Shown here piece after piece: positions 53,681 to 64,000 of a stretch of DNA of 64,000 nucleotides (positions are counted from its first letter, which is position 1; each line of letters starts with the position of its first letter). A program made the position numbers and the translations under genes. The DNA is taken from NCBI GenBank assembly GCA_021014325.1, contig CM037474.1, forward strand, positions 21,508,488 through 21,572,487, read 5' to 3'. The notes under the pieces were generated by a model. It was given only the letters and a program-made list of their open reading frames with translations, was not told where the DNA came from and ran no database searches. The DNA is from Plazaster borealis. Taxonomy: Eukaryota > Echinodermata > Asteroidea > Forcipulatida > Labidiasteridae.

Positions 53681-54014
53681 AATGAAACCAAGGATGCCTT
53701 ATTAATGAACTTAATCACTATAGCTCGCAAGCCTGAGGAAATCTATTAACAAGGATGCTTGCTATTTGAACAAGAAACACTGGGGTTAACCCCTACTCTT
53801 CCGCGGTAAGTGTTCTGGGTTCTTTTATGTGCACTACCAATCCTAGTACATGGGACCTACGGCTTAATGTCCCATCCAAAGAACAAAGCAATTATATTAA
53901 AGTATCTTGCTCAAGGACACAAATGTCAAGACCGGGACTCGAACCCACACTCTGCCGATAAGAAACATCAGAGCTTGTGCCAAGTGCTCTTAACCGCTCG
54001 GCCACGGGACACCA
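53681..54014 (-). mobile_element. Family B SINE, variant body
   Basis: The minus-strand head is ggtgtcccgtggccgagcgg with ggttcgagtcccggtc. The body contains catgtactaggattggtagt and ggggttaaccccagtgtttc, and it ends gaggcatccttggtttcatt. It is closely similar to 55284-55628, which shares the variant body. Confidence 0.82.
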
Positions 54015-54540
54015 GAGCAATGAATCTAAAACAAACCTTTTTAGAAAAGGGGAGGGAGGGGGAAAGTCTTTGCCTGAAAGTTTATTTTATTTTTTTATTT
54101 TTTATTTTTACTGAAATAGTGTTTATTTGTCTTAACACTGATCACTTGGGCAAACAATGACACTTCCATTTTGTTCTGGTGTTCATCTATCTGAAATAAA
54201 TGCATGGTTTGTTGGAACTTTCTACGCCAAAGTCTTGCAATACTCGGCTTTACAGAGTAGCTTTTATTTTTTTCAAATTTGTATACCTCTATATATTTTA
54301 TTAGAAAAGCACTGGGTATTTTTCGAAGCATATTTTACTTCAAAGAAGATGTCTTCTTGGATACTTGTTTCACAGGGTTTTAATTTTGTAATTTTTTGTT
54401 TTTATTTTGCGACACAGGTGTATTTTACGGGAACAATTGGTTTTGTTGTTGTTTTGTTTTTTGGTTTTTTTTTGTGTAATAAGTAAACCATGGAAATCAA
54501 TTCATTTCAAATCAAATCATTTCAAATGTCAAATAAATTA

Positions 54541-54605
54541 AAGGTAGGGTCATACATGTAGATTGGTAAGTTCTCCAGAATTTAATGACCATAAAAACTT
54601 ACTTT
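54541..54605 (+). mobile_element. TTAA MITE terminal fragment
   Basis: TTAA then aggtagggtcatacatgtag, agattggtaag, and accataaaaacttactt matches the ends of the 4454-4902 subfamily. The rest is missing. Confidence 0.6.
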
Positions 54606-55241
54606 TTGACATAACATAATTTCATGAATTGTTGTTTTAAGCTATTTGCCTTTCAAATTTTTTGATTTGAGAATTATGATGTTAACTGTAAAAAGAAAGT
54701 ATTTGGTTTTGTAGTGGATTTTTGTAAGTTTCTGAGGAAAATGATTAAACAATTATAGCACTAGTACTAAAGTAACCCATTAACATTTTTCTTGTTTCAG
54801 AAAGTAGAATAGTGGGTTGTGTTTTGGGGGGTTTTAAATGGTGGAAATGTGATACTAGTTTGTGTAATTTGAAATTTGTTTTTTAAAAGAAAAATTGTAA
54901 CACGCATTTATTTCCTGGACAAAATTCTTGCTGAGAAGAAAATGAAGGTTTTAAAATGCCTTATGGTGATGTCGATCTATATTAAACTTTTTAAAATCAT
55001 TTTAAATCTTAATTGTGGACAAATCAGCTTGACCAGTGCAATTGTGACTGCTTAGCACTTTAAATGCAATAAAAGAAGAACTGGTCTTGTTTCAACCTGC
55101 ACAAATAATTGTATTTTCTCTGCAATATGGATTTTTGCTTTTTGAAATTAACATGATTTTGTGTTATTAAGAATTATTAAAGTTTCAAGAATTGTTCTCA
55201 AAAAATGTCCTGAACAGTCTTTTGAATATTTTATTTGTTTA

Positions 55242-55283
<42 letters not shown>

Positions 55284-55284
<1 letters not shown>

Positions 55285-55628
55285 TTCTGGTAATGAAACC
55301 AAGGATGCCTCACAAGTGAACTTAATCACTGTAGCTCGCAAGTCTGAGGAAACCTGTAAACAAGGGTGCTTGCAATGTGAACCAGAAACACCGGGGTTAA
55401 ACCCCTACTCTTCCACGCTAAGTGTTCTGGGTTCTTTTATCTGCACTACCAATCCTAGTACATGGGACCTACGGCTTAAAATGTCCCATCCGAAGGACAA
55501 AGCAATTATGGTAAAGTATCTTGCTCAAGGATGCAAGTGTCATGATCGGGACTCGAACCCACACTCTGCTGATCAGAAACACCAGAGCTCGAGTCCGGTG
55601 CTCTTAACCGCTCGGCCACGACACGCAT
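55284..55628 (-). mobile_element. Family B SINE, variant body, with (att)n tail
   Basis: The minus-strand head gcgtgtcgtggccgagcggt, with gtgtgggttcgagtcccga, leads to the same variant body as 53681-54014. An (att)n run of about forty bases at 55240-55280 forms the 3' tail. Confidence 0.84.
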
Positions 55629-55706
55629 ATATTTCTTCATATGAAAGACATTTTGTTATACTTCATTTTCTGTTTCTTCCTCTTCTAGTTTTTGTTGTGT
55701 GGCTGT

Positions 55707-56002
55707 ATTTGGTGTTTTGATCTGTGATTGGTCGCAGTACACATTTCTAAACCTATTTGGTGTTTTAATCTGTGATTGGTGACTGTACACATTTCTAAAA
55801 CTATTTGGTGTTTTGATCAGATCAAAACACCAAATAGTTTTAGAATTTGGTGACTGTTCTAAAACTATTTGGTGTTTTGATCTGTGATTGGTGACTGTAC
55901 ACATTTCTAAAACTATTTGGTGTTCTGATCTGCGATTGGTGGCTGTACACATTTCTAAAACTATTTGGTGTTTTGATCTGTGATTGGTGGCAGTACACAT
56001 TA
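55707..56002 (+). repeat. Minisatellite of about 48-60 bp units with a perfect palindrome
   Basis: About six units share ctatttggtgttttgatctg, tgattggtg and ctgtacacatttctaaaa. At 55793-55845 the array turns over: two 26-base arms around a single central base at 55819 are exact reverse complements. Confidence 0.9.
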
Positions 56003-57441
56003 CAAATCATTAACATCAGGCAATTCATTATTAACTTATTAAATAGATTTTTATTCTCCTGCAATAATGCAAAACACAAGAACCTCAAGCATACAGCTGT
56101 GAAAGTCCGAAGTGGTTTTCACAAAAAGCCATAAATATTATTTAAATTTTAACATAACACTGATGTGCGGTAAGCACTGTTTATCTTCAAGCAAACTTGA
56201 ATCTTCTAAGATTGATTGGTCATAGCTTGGTCATAACAACAAGAGGTGTGATTTAAACCTATATTGCACTGCCCATATGACACCCTGGGTATTGTGCTGT
56301 TATTACTCCAGGTATTGGGCTATTTTACGCTAAACGCAAAACATACAGCTGTTCCAGAATGTCAGAATGTCAGAACGTCAAACGTGTTTAGGGTTAATAA
56401 AGCATGAGCTACACTGCAGTGGTCGAAAATCCCTGCAATTTAATCTGTTATATAATATTGTCAACTCATGTACGCATCAAAGAGGGCGCTATACGATCTG
56501 CCGGCAAAACAGCATTTCAGATGATTTTACCGTCGCTGGTAAAATATCCACTCCTACTAAATATTTCCGTAAATATTTGCGATTCGAGGCACAAATCGTG
56601 AATATTAACAAAATGTTTGTAATTTTGGGGCACAAATCATGAATATTTGTGATTTGGGGCACAAATTTGAACATAGATTTTATACACAGATTAGGTTTAT
56701 ATTTCTATTCTCATTACAAAAACAAAATTAAACTTTAGTGTAAAAATTAATGCTACTGACAAAATTAACACTTTGCCGAACAGCAGCAGGATAAATCTGA
56801 CCACAGAGCAAGATCCTTGCTCTATGATCTGACTGTTCAAAAAAAATATCAAAAGTAAATGATACATTAATACTATCCTATACTCAAGATGGTTGGTTAC
56901 AACACAGAAATAATCATTCATGTACCACTTTGCAACACTCCAACTTCCAAATCCTTTTTTATCCTTTTTTAGTCAATTAAATTTTTTTCAGTTTAGCGCG
57001 CCCTCTACCATTGCGAAAACGTGTCCAATGAAAATCATTCCTTGGGTCACGCCCCTGTCACGCCTGCCGGCCACACACACGTACACGTTGTGGAAACGGC
57101 TTCAGCGCGCAGTCTCCATATGTTGCTTTTTGTGTTGTTAATTTCTCTCTGAGATGAAGTTTTCATCATCAGTCACCACACGCTCGTCTCTCTTCCATGC
57201 CGACATTTTGTTGTTGCTCTTTTGAGTTGTGTGTCCTTGTCGATGAGTTTGCCGCGTTTTAAACTGTGACAAGTCGACGTACAGTAATAGTTTTTTACTG
57301 CAGACTTTGCTCATACTACCTAGATGATAGTATTAATAGGTACTCGTGACCAATTCGTAACATTTTCAGACTGAACAGTTTTACAAAGTACAGAACATAA
57401 CTACGACTGCCAAAAAATCCCAAGTACATTTCGTGTCGAAG

Positions 57442-60400
57442 ATGAAGGTCAACGTAAGAGTGCGTGAAGAATGGCTACTTATTCCAGTCAAAGCAGCGGA
57501 CTTCACCGTCCAGAATCTGGGGGACATGGCCCTGGGTCGGTACCGCTCTCTGAAGGGGTATGATGACGACAACACAGATGCCGTGGTTGAGGTCCGAAAG
57601 CCCCCAGGAGGAAGCCTGCTGTTTCCAGAGGATCTCGTTGAAGATCTTGTGGAGGATGGGGGGTTTTTGATCACAGGTGAGTATTCTTTTTGAAAATGAA
57701 GGGTGTATTTTTAAAAATGTTTTCATGTGGCTTTCTAAACTAAGTAGGATATAATTAAATAGGAATAAATGAGACAGTGGATTTGACCATAAATTAGTCT
57801 GAGAATACTGGACCCAACAAACAACACTTTATTAACTTTGGACATTTACTGCTACGCCAGATAATGTCCAAATGTTAAAAAAGCGTTGTTGGGTCCTTTA
57901 TCTTGGACTAACAATAAATATACAATGATTTGATATGATTTAATGGTGTCAGGACAACTCGACAGTTGACCAACTCAACTCAAGACAACTCGATCAATCA
58001 GACACTTGAGACAAGTTGACAGTTAGGGTTAATGAAACCTCTAGGTGGATAAAAACTTCTGCCGTCTGACTGTCAGCAAAAAAATTATGAAAACCCGAAG
58101 TTGTTCCGGGCGTTAAAAATTGTCTGACATAAGTCTGTCCAAATTATTGTTTGCATTAAAACATGCAACTTGACTTGAAGTGGTTAAGCAGCTCTATATT
58201 GGGCAGACATTGGGTAGACACCATGGCCATCAGGATAAACGCAAATTTTAAAAAAAGAGGACAAAGATAAGGAGGCGGGGAATAACTTGAATTTTAAGTG
58301 AAGGAGCTTTCATGGCTTGAGAAGAATACCTTCTAAAGATAGACTTACCTGCATTCCTCTTAACTACAAACTATTTGATTTACCTTTTTCTAGTACTGAA
58401 GAATGACCAAGACAATGGATCATTCACTCCGCCCTTCAACCTGCAACATGAGGCGTATCCTTCAAATATTTCTATGAACTTCAAATAATTGTCTCAGTAA
58501 GGTTTGAAACTTAATGTATGTACATGTATATGATATAAATTATAATTTTTTAGCACACAAATCCTGGTCTAGATCAAGGCACTTGGAAGATGGTACATGA
58601 GTTAGAATCGATAGTTAAGTCTTTTAGCAAAGAGCCATTCGAACAGCTTTTTTCCAAGTACTGCATTTCTTTGGAACTCCTTGCCTGGTGCATGTTTTCC
58701 TCCATCCTACAATCTAGACTGTAATATCAATTCCTACCTTCAGCTCCCCTGAGTTAGTTTCATCTTAAATGCTTTCTTCTTGTAGCCCCTTACCAAGAGT
58801 GGCTTTTAGCCTTGTTTGGGGCGAACTTTCAAAACAAAAAATAATAAAAGACTTAAATGTGGCAGCTGAGGGTTGAAGAGCAGATATTGAAGGGGAGATT
58901 GTTCCAAAGGCGGGGGCCAATACAACTAAAGGCACCAAGGCCAACAGATTTGGAGCAGGTAAGGGTATTCAAGGTTAGTGGATCATAAATTGCAGGCCTG
59001 AAATTTCATCTTTGAGAGGGCAAGGCCATATTCATTTTGCAAAGGGCACTTCCATTGGAAAAATCTTAAAGTCTACAGTATAAGAAACTTTTAAAAAGGG
59101 GCACCAAGGCTAAGACCAGGGGCAACTGTGGCCTCCGTGTAATTCCATGCCTGAAATTGATCATGGTGGCACGTTGATAGGAGATGAGAGAGGTAAGATG
59201 GGGCTTCGGAGTTGATGGATTTTCCAGAAGATCATTTGAATGTGATTCGTTGCTGAACATTCAGCCCATCATAAAATGTGTTGAGTACCTAGTGTGTATG
59301 GTATGCAAATAAAAACTTTCAGTTTCGACACTCCATGATGAATTTAAGTCAACCCAAACTTCCATAGCGACCCATGAAATAAGTTCCTAAAAAGGGACAT
59401 CAAGTTTCTCTTTGTGGACAATTCCATTGAGAAAAATTCAAATTTGCATTGGAACATAAAATTGCACTTCAGCAAATGATAGCAAAAGCAAGAGGCACAT
59501 GACTCATTTGAAGCATGTTCAACCACATACTACCTGGGCCAATTTTATAAAGCTGTTAAGCAGAGAATTCTGCTTAGCAAATGTCTTTGCTAAGTAAGAA
59601 ATTAGTGGGGTACCAGTCCCAGCAATGGTAACTATATGGTATTCTGGCTGGTAACCTATTTTTTCTAAGCAAAAGCTTTTTGTACTTACAGGCTTTATGG
59701 AATTGACCCCTGACCTAAATCAACAGTCCCCCACACATCGAGCTGTGTTTCAAAGCAGACCGGCACTTCCTTTGTAAAAATTTGATAACAATTGTTTCTC
59801 ATACAATTTTTCTTTAAATTTATCAAAAGTTTTTGTTTTGGAATTAGACGGTGGAAATGACCTTGAGTTAGTATTTTTGTATTTTATTTTTACATTCTGT
59901 AGGATCACCAGAGCTTGAAGCAGGTGGAACTGTAACCCTTCAGAACTTATTTAATATGAAAACTTATCAAGCGCACAAATCCACAAAAGTGATAATGGGT
60001 CCCGGGCTTATTGGAGTATACTGTTTGAAATGTTGAGACCACACCGGCTCTTTTCAGAGCCAACACTCCTCCAAAAGAGATTTTACACATGGTTGTACTC
60101 GCAAGTTGACTATTTATTTAAATTACTCCTTATTCTGGGACCAAGTTGATCATGCATTCTTTCATTCATTAATGATTTATTTAACAAATTTACAAGTCGC
60201 AGCATCAGCCAAATTGCAAGTAAATGTCTATTGCAGGACATTCAACTGAGTCAAGTTAACCATGATCTCTAAATTATGACATGGCCCTCTTTAATCACTT
60301 TCCCTAGCTGCTTCAAGCTGGTTGATAGATTACACACACCACACATCAGGAATAGGCATTATTCATGAAGTCAGTAATGTGGTAATTTGTGACCCAATGG

Positions 60401-63071
60401 AAAGGATCCAGTCCAGTGGGAATTTGTGTCTTTTTCCTCTTCCTGCTTAAATGTGACTAGATTTGTCAAATGCTTGTGGACAAGTTGTTAAATGTTTGTC
60501 ACCGTGACAGCATAACGGCTCTCACGTAACTATACTCTTGCGAGACTGCTGCTCCTGCAAGATTTTTGCTCTCACGACTATGGCCCTTAATGGACAGTAT
60601 AGTCCTATGAGAGCCGTTACTCATTACAAATAGTCTGGTCTCATTTTGCACGAAGCGCGTACATTACACGTGCACATGCTCCACAGAGATGCTGTATAAA
60701 GCATACAAGGTCAACGGTTTGTTGTTGGACTGCTTGTTTCTGTGACAGTGTATACAAAATATCAGGTCAGAAACATTAAAAGAAAACCTTAATCTTACTA
60801 TTTGTAATACTTTTGTATCAATGTTTATTAAAAAAACACCCGCCTTTGTAAATCTGATACAGTCATGCAAGGTATCATGACCTCTAACGCATTTCCAATT
60901 GACGGTTAGCTGGCATGGTAAGCTGAAAGTCGATACTGCTTTAATAGAGTGCCTTTGAAGTTACAAACGATCCGAATATAAAAAATATCATACAAGTTCC
61001 TGGTTCTTTAGATCCTTGAGACACTTTTAGTGTGTTTATATTGTTGTTTGGTTAAACTAATACACCCGCCTTTACTCCTTAAACAAAATGCATTTTGAAA
61101 GCAAATCACGGTCCAGATTTCAATGTGTGGTTTCACGTGATGAATGCGCGCACAAAATAGATAGGCTCCAAACTATGCACATTGTCAATAATACAACAAG
61201 TCTAACGTGTCTGAATGTGAGACTCGCGGCGTACAAACTTTTTGTAATGTGCAACAAACATTTGATTACTTTTCCACAAGTCTAGAATGTGATCTACTTT
61301 ATACAGGTACCGTATCAACAATAAATCGTCTAATTTTATAATGCAAATAATTAGTTAGTCGCCTGACGATTCGACCCAAGCAGAGTCTTTCTCGAAGGCT
61401 AAATGACAAAACAACACATATAAATAGGTTTATGTGTGTTGTGTTGTCATTTAACCTTCGAGCTAAATGACAACACACATAAACAAGTTTATGTGTGTAA
61501 TTGTGTTGTTATTTAGCCTTTGAGAAATTTAGACTCTGCTAGGGTCGAAATGTCAGGCCAGTAACTATTCTTTTGCATTTATATTGGTCTTTTTGGTTAG
61601 TAAGTAGTTTGCAACAGCTAATTCTATATTTTTATTTTATAATGCTAAAATAAACCCCTCCAGATTTTCCTTGACGGTTCAAAATGTCAGACATACATCG
61701 AGCAAGTCGGCAAAAGAGGTGAGGCATGTACATTTACAACTGAATTTGACATTGAAGCCCCTCTTCAAAAATTTTTTTTAAAAACCTGAACAAGTTACTG
61801 GAAGGTTTGGATGATTACAGCAGGCAATAGGAAGTTAGGTCTGTTGTGTGATTAGGGATATTTGTTATTAGTGGGGCAGATACATGTAGGGGCAGTTGTG
61901 CCTTTGATGATACAAGCATTTAATTTGGCACATAGTCAGAGTATGTCATGAGGAAAATATCTAGCCATTGCAGATTTGAATTTTGAAATACTTTTAAGAA
62001 ATTTACTTTTTTAGAAATATTTAATAAAATGGCCGCCATTGCTTGTTATTCCACTCACCCATCACCTACCTGCTGTACTGTATGTGATCACACGAGTTTA
62101 ACACTTACAGAAGGAAAAAGATGTTTGTTTTTAAATTGTTTTTACAAAATAGTCGTAAAGAGCCGAGAGCTGTCAAACCCCCTCCTTGTACCGGGCCTAC
62201 TGATCTGAAAGTTGATTATACAAAAATTGTATTTTCTATAATTTAGGGATTCAAATGCTATTTCTGAGGAGCACACTGTGTTACTATTTTTCTATGGTTA
62301 TGGACAACCAGAAGGGTTATTTATTGTTAAACTTACGGATATCTTACGGGCAATGCCATATCATTTTGGGAATGCACAACTATGGGTTTTGCGTAAATAC
62401 CGCATGCAGTCTGGTAAAATCCTTGCATGATTGGTCAGTGGAATTCCGGTCAGTTTGACCAATTGGCAGCATGAAAAATAAAAAACTGTTGGCGCACTCC
62501 AGATCAAAGCCAAAACCCGAATTTCCTGTAAACTATTTATATACAGGCATAATATTCTTCCTACTTTAGTCAGATTTCTGATTTTTGGGCCCTTGGACAA
62601 ATCTGAAAAAATTGTGATTAATAATAATAATAATAGTGGCCATTTATAATAATTATGCCATGTCTGTCTAAAAAGACACTCCTGGCGCAGGAGAGATGCA
62701 GAAGCAAGTGGGCCTACAATGTGTTAAATAGGTGAAATTTTAAGCACAAAATTAAGTTTTCAAATGAGTTTTGAAGCTGGTATAAGTATTTTCTTATCGA
62801 AGATATGGAGGGGGGGGAGTTCGTTCCACAGTGATAGGCCAGAGTGTGAGAAGCCTACACAACGTGTACATGTAGGTCATCCCTTGTACTCGATAAATTA
62901 TTCCTACTTTTGTCCAAGGACCAAATATCATGCCTGTTTTTTATACAAAGTTTGAAATACTGTTTTCCTTCCTTTTTTTTCCTTTCGTTTTTGAAGTGCC
63001 TCAGTCTGGATGGATACAGTTTATCAACTGAAGATTTGGTACAACTTGGGGAAGGTAACTACAACCTCAAG
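57442..63071 (+). CDS. HAL: Second histidine ammonia-lyase copy, first four exons
   Basis: Exons are 57442-57676, 58394-58454, 61691-61718 and 62997-63071, with exactly the lengths (235, 61, 28, 75) and phases of HAL exons 1-4. There is no stop or frameshift across the 133 residues encoded. Exon 1 differs from the first gene at five positions, only one changing the protein (Met37 to Leu). Exons 2 and 3 carry four amino-acid changes (Ser-Thr to Phe-Asn, Thr to Ser, Leu to Ser). Exon 5 should lie about 1 kb beyond the window. None of the catalytic domain is visible, so I cannot say whether this copy is a working gene, a truncated duplicate or a pseudogene. Confidence 0.85.
58985..59155 (-). repeat. 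Dispersed 'aagggcac' repeat inside the duplicate
   Basis: It contains ggcctgaaatttcatctttg, gggcaaggccatattcattt, gcaaagggcacttccattgg and ggcaccaaggctaagaccag. Relatives are at 1785-1958 and 16030-16180. I did not find it at the corresponding place in copy 1, so it may have inserted after the duplication. Confidence 0.55.
59538..59710 (+). mobile_element. MITE-like element, 'cataaagctg' family, in the duplicate
   Basis: It begins ggccaattttataaagctgt and ends cttacaggctttatggaatt. It has both ends, whereas the copy-1 equivalent (25320-25435) has lost its left end. Confidence 0.7.
61375..61625 (+). repeat. Expanded hairpin repeat in the duplicate
   Basis: The hairpin unit aggctaaatgacaa / ttgtcattta(a/g)cc is present twice in tandem here but once at 26760-26950. 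It is followed by agggtcgaaatgtcaggcca. Confidence 0.65.
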
Positions 63072-64000
63072 GTAATTATTTATATATTATGCATGAAATT
63101 ATTTATTATTATTATATGTGAATAATATTCAAACTGCCTGATAGCATGTCTAGCTACTGGACAAGCTCAGTCAATTTTAACATTATGTGCTCTCTGGTGC
63201 AATCTAGGCCACTTAATAGGCGTTTTACACATTATTTTTACCAGTTGAGCATTTGCTTTATTTGCCTAATAACAATTATTTTGTTAATGTTTAGGGGGGA
63301 ATGGGTCAGCTAATATAAGGTGGACTACATGCTATCCGTTTTTATATGTAGAAACAGCATACTACTAGGGATGTAATTGCATGTAATAAGGCATTTTCCG
63401 AGCAAACACAAGACCTTTACAGCATGGGGTCTGGGGCCTGCTTGAGGGCCTCTGGAATTTTTGTTTAAACATTAGATGGTCACTGGTGCAATCTAGTACA
63501 TTTCAAGGTACTTTACACATTTTTTTTTACCTAGTTTAAAATTGAGATTTTGCTTTATACTTTATTTGTATTCCATGTTAACTATAAGAACATCAGTCCG
63601 AGTGACATGATATTTAAAAAACAAGTACAGCTTTATATGATAATTATGTACAGTAGTACAAAAAAAATGCTCACATACCGAGATCTCACATTTTTCGTCG
63701 CCATGTCATCGTTCAAGGCATCTCTTTTGATGTTGAGCTCAAAATTAAAACCTTTTCATCCAGTCGTCCCACAGTATTTAAGTATGCACGTGGAAACATG
63801 TATCACAATCTATTGGAATGGGGTTTTCAGGAAGTATTCTCTGGTCAACAGTTTTCCAGTTTTCAGGGGTGAAAATACCTATTGAACCATCATCGGCCTG
63901 TATTCCGCCTTTTTTTCTTCTGTTTCTTTCTTTTTGGGGGGTTTTGTTTTGGGGTCAAATCCCCCCCCCCCCCTCTGGATCTGCGCATGATTGACCCTAC

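Larger units (their letters stand above)
56382..64000 (+). repeat. Segmental duplication, copy 2 (HAL 5' half)
   Basis: This block is co-linear with 22228-29180. It starts at cgtgtttagggttaataaag. Coding exons are 97-98 percent identical by eye in exon 1, and introns are more diverged, with several insertions or deletions. The alignment is still running at position 64000, in the poly-C stretch that corresponds to about 29140-29180 in copy 1. Confidence 0.9.

Noticed and set aside
54015..54486. Overlapping ORFs rich in Phe, Leu and Tyr on the plus strand
   Set aside because: The translation simply reflects T-rich DNA. There is no membrane-protein family signature and no splice context.

Overview
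The window is animal nuclear DNA: AT-rich, with short exons, canonical GT-AG introns and dense small mobile elements. The gene set (LSM8, mitochondrial uL2, MFSD3, histidine ammonia-lyase) and the many tRNA-derived SINEs suggest a marine invertebrate deuterostome, most likely an echinoderm such as a sea star. That placement is inference from overall character, because no species marker is visible.

Layout, left to right. (1) 743-1335 (+): last two coding exons of a small helical protein I cannot name. (2) 5769-7668 (-): LSM8, four exons, 96 aa, complete. (3) 11174-13606 (+): MRPL2, four coding exons, 327 aa, with a candidate upstream first exon at 8598-8814 that splices in frame. (4) 16841-22115 (-): MFSD3, five exons, 424 aa, complete. 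(5) 23328-52106 (+): histidine ammonia-lyase (HAL), twenty exons, 659 aa, complete, with every splice phase matching and the Ala-Ser-Gly triad that makes the MIO cofactor. An unrelated 144-aa ORF lies on the opposite strand inside HAL intron 6. (6) 57442-63071 (+): first four exons of a second HAL copy, cut off by the window end.

The genes are independent housekeeping or metabolic units, not an operon: mRNA decay and splicing (LSM8), mitochondrial translation (MRPL2), a membrane transporter (MFSD3) and histidine catabolism (HAL). LSM8/MRPL2 and MFSD3/HAL are divergent pairs. The HAL duplication (about 22.2-29.2 kb against 56.4-64.0 kb) carries HAL's 5' half and promoter side but not MFSD3, and still aligns at the right edge of the window.

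The rest is mostly repeats: several tRNA-headed SINE families, TTAA-flanked MITEs (two copies are exactly 367 bp), other foldback elements, decayed LINE 3' ends and minisatellites. The most unusual observations are a minisatellite in HAL intron 11 whose unit resembles the adjoining 5' splice site, inverted repeats bracketing HAL exons 7-8 and 15-16, a 397-bp TTAA element whose empty site survives in the HAL duplicate, and the possible extended MRPL2 N-terminus. I see no CRISPR array, rRNA, intact tRNA gene or complete autonomous transposon, and nothing that I can call a new biological system with confidence.
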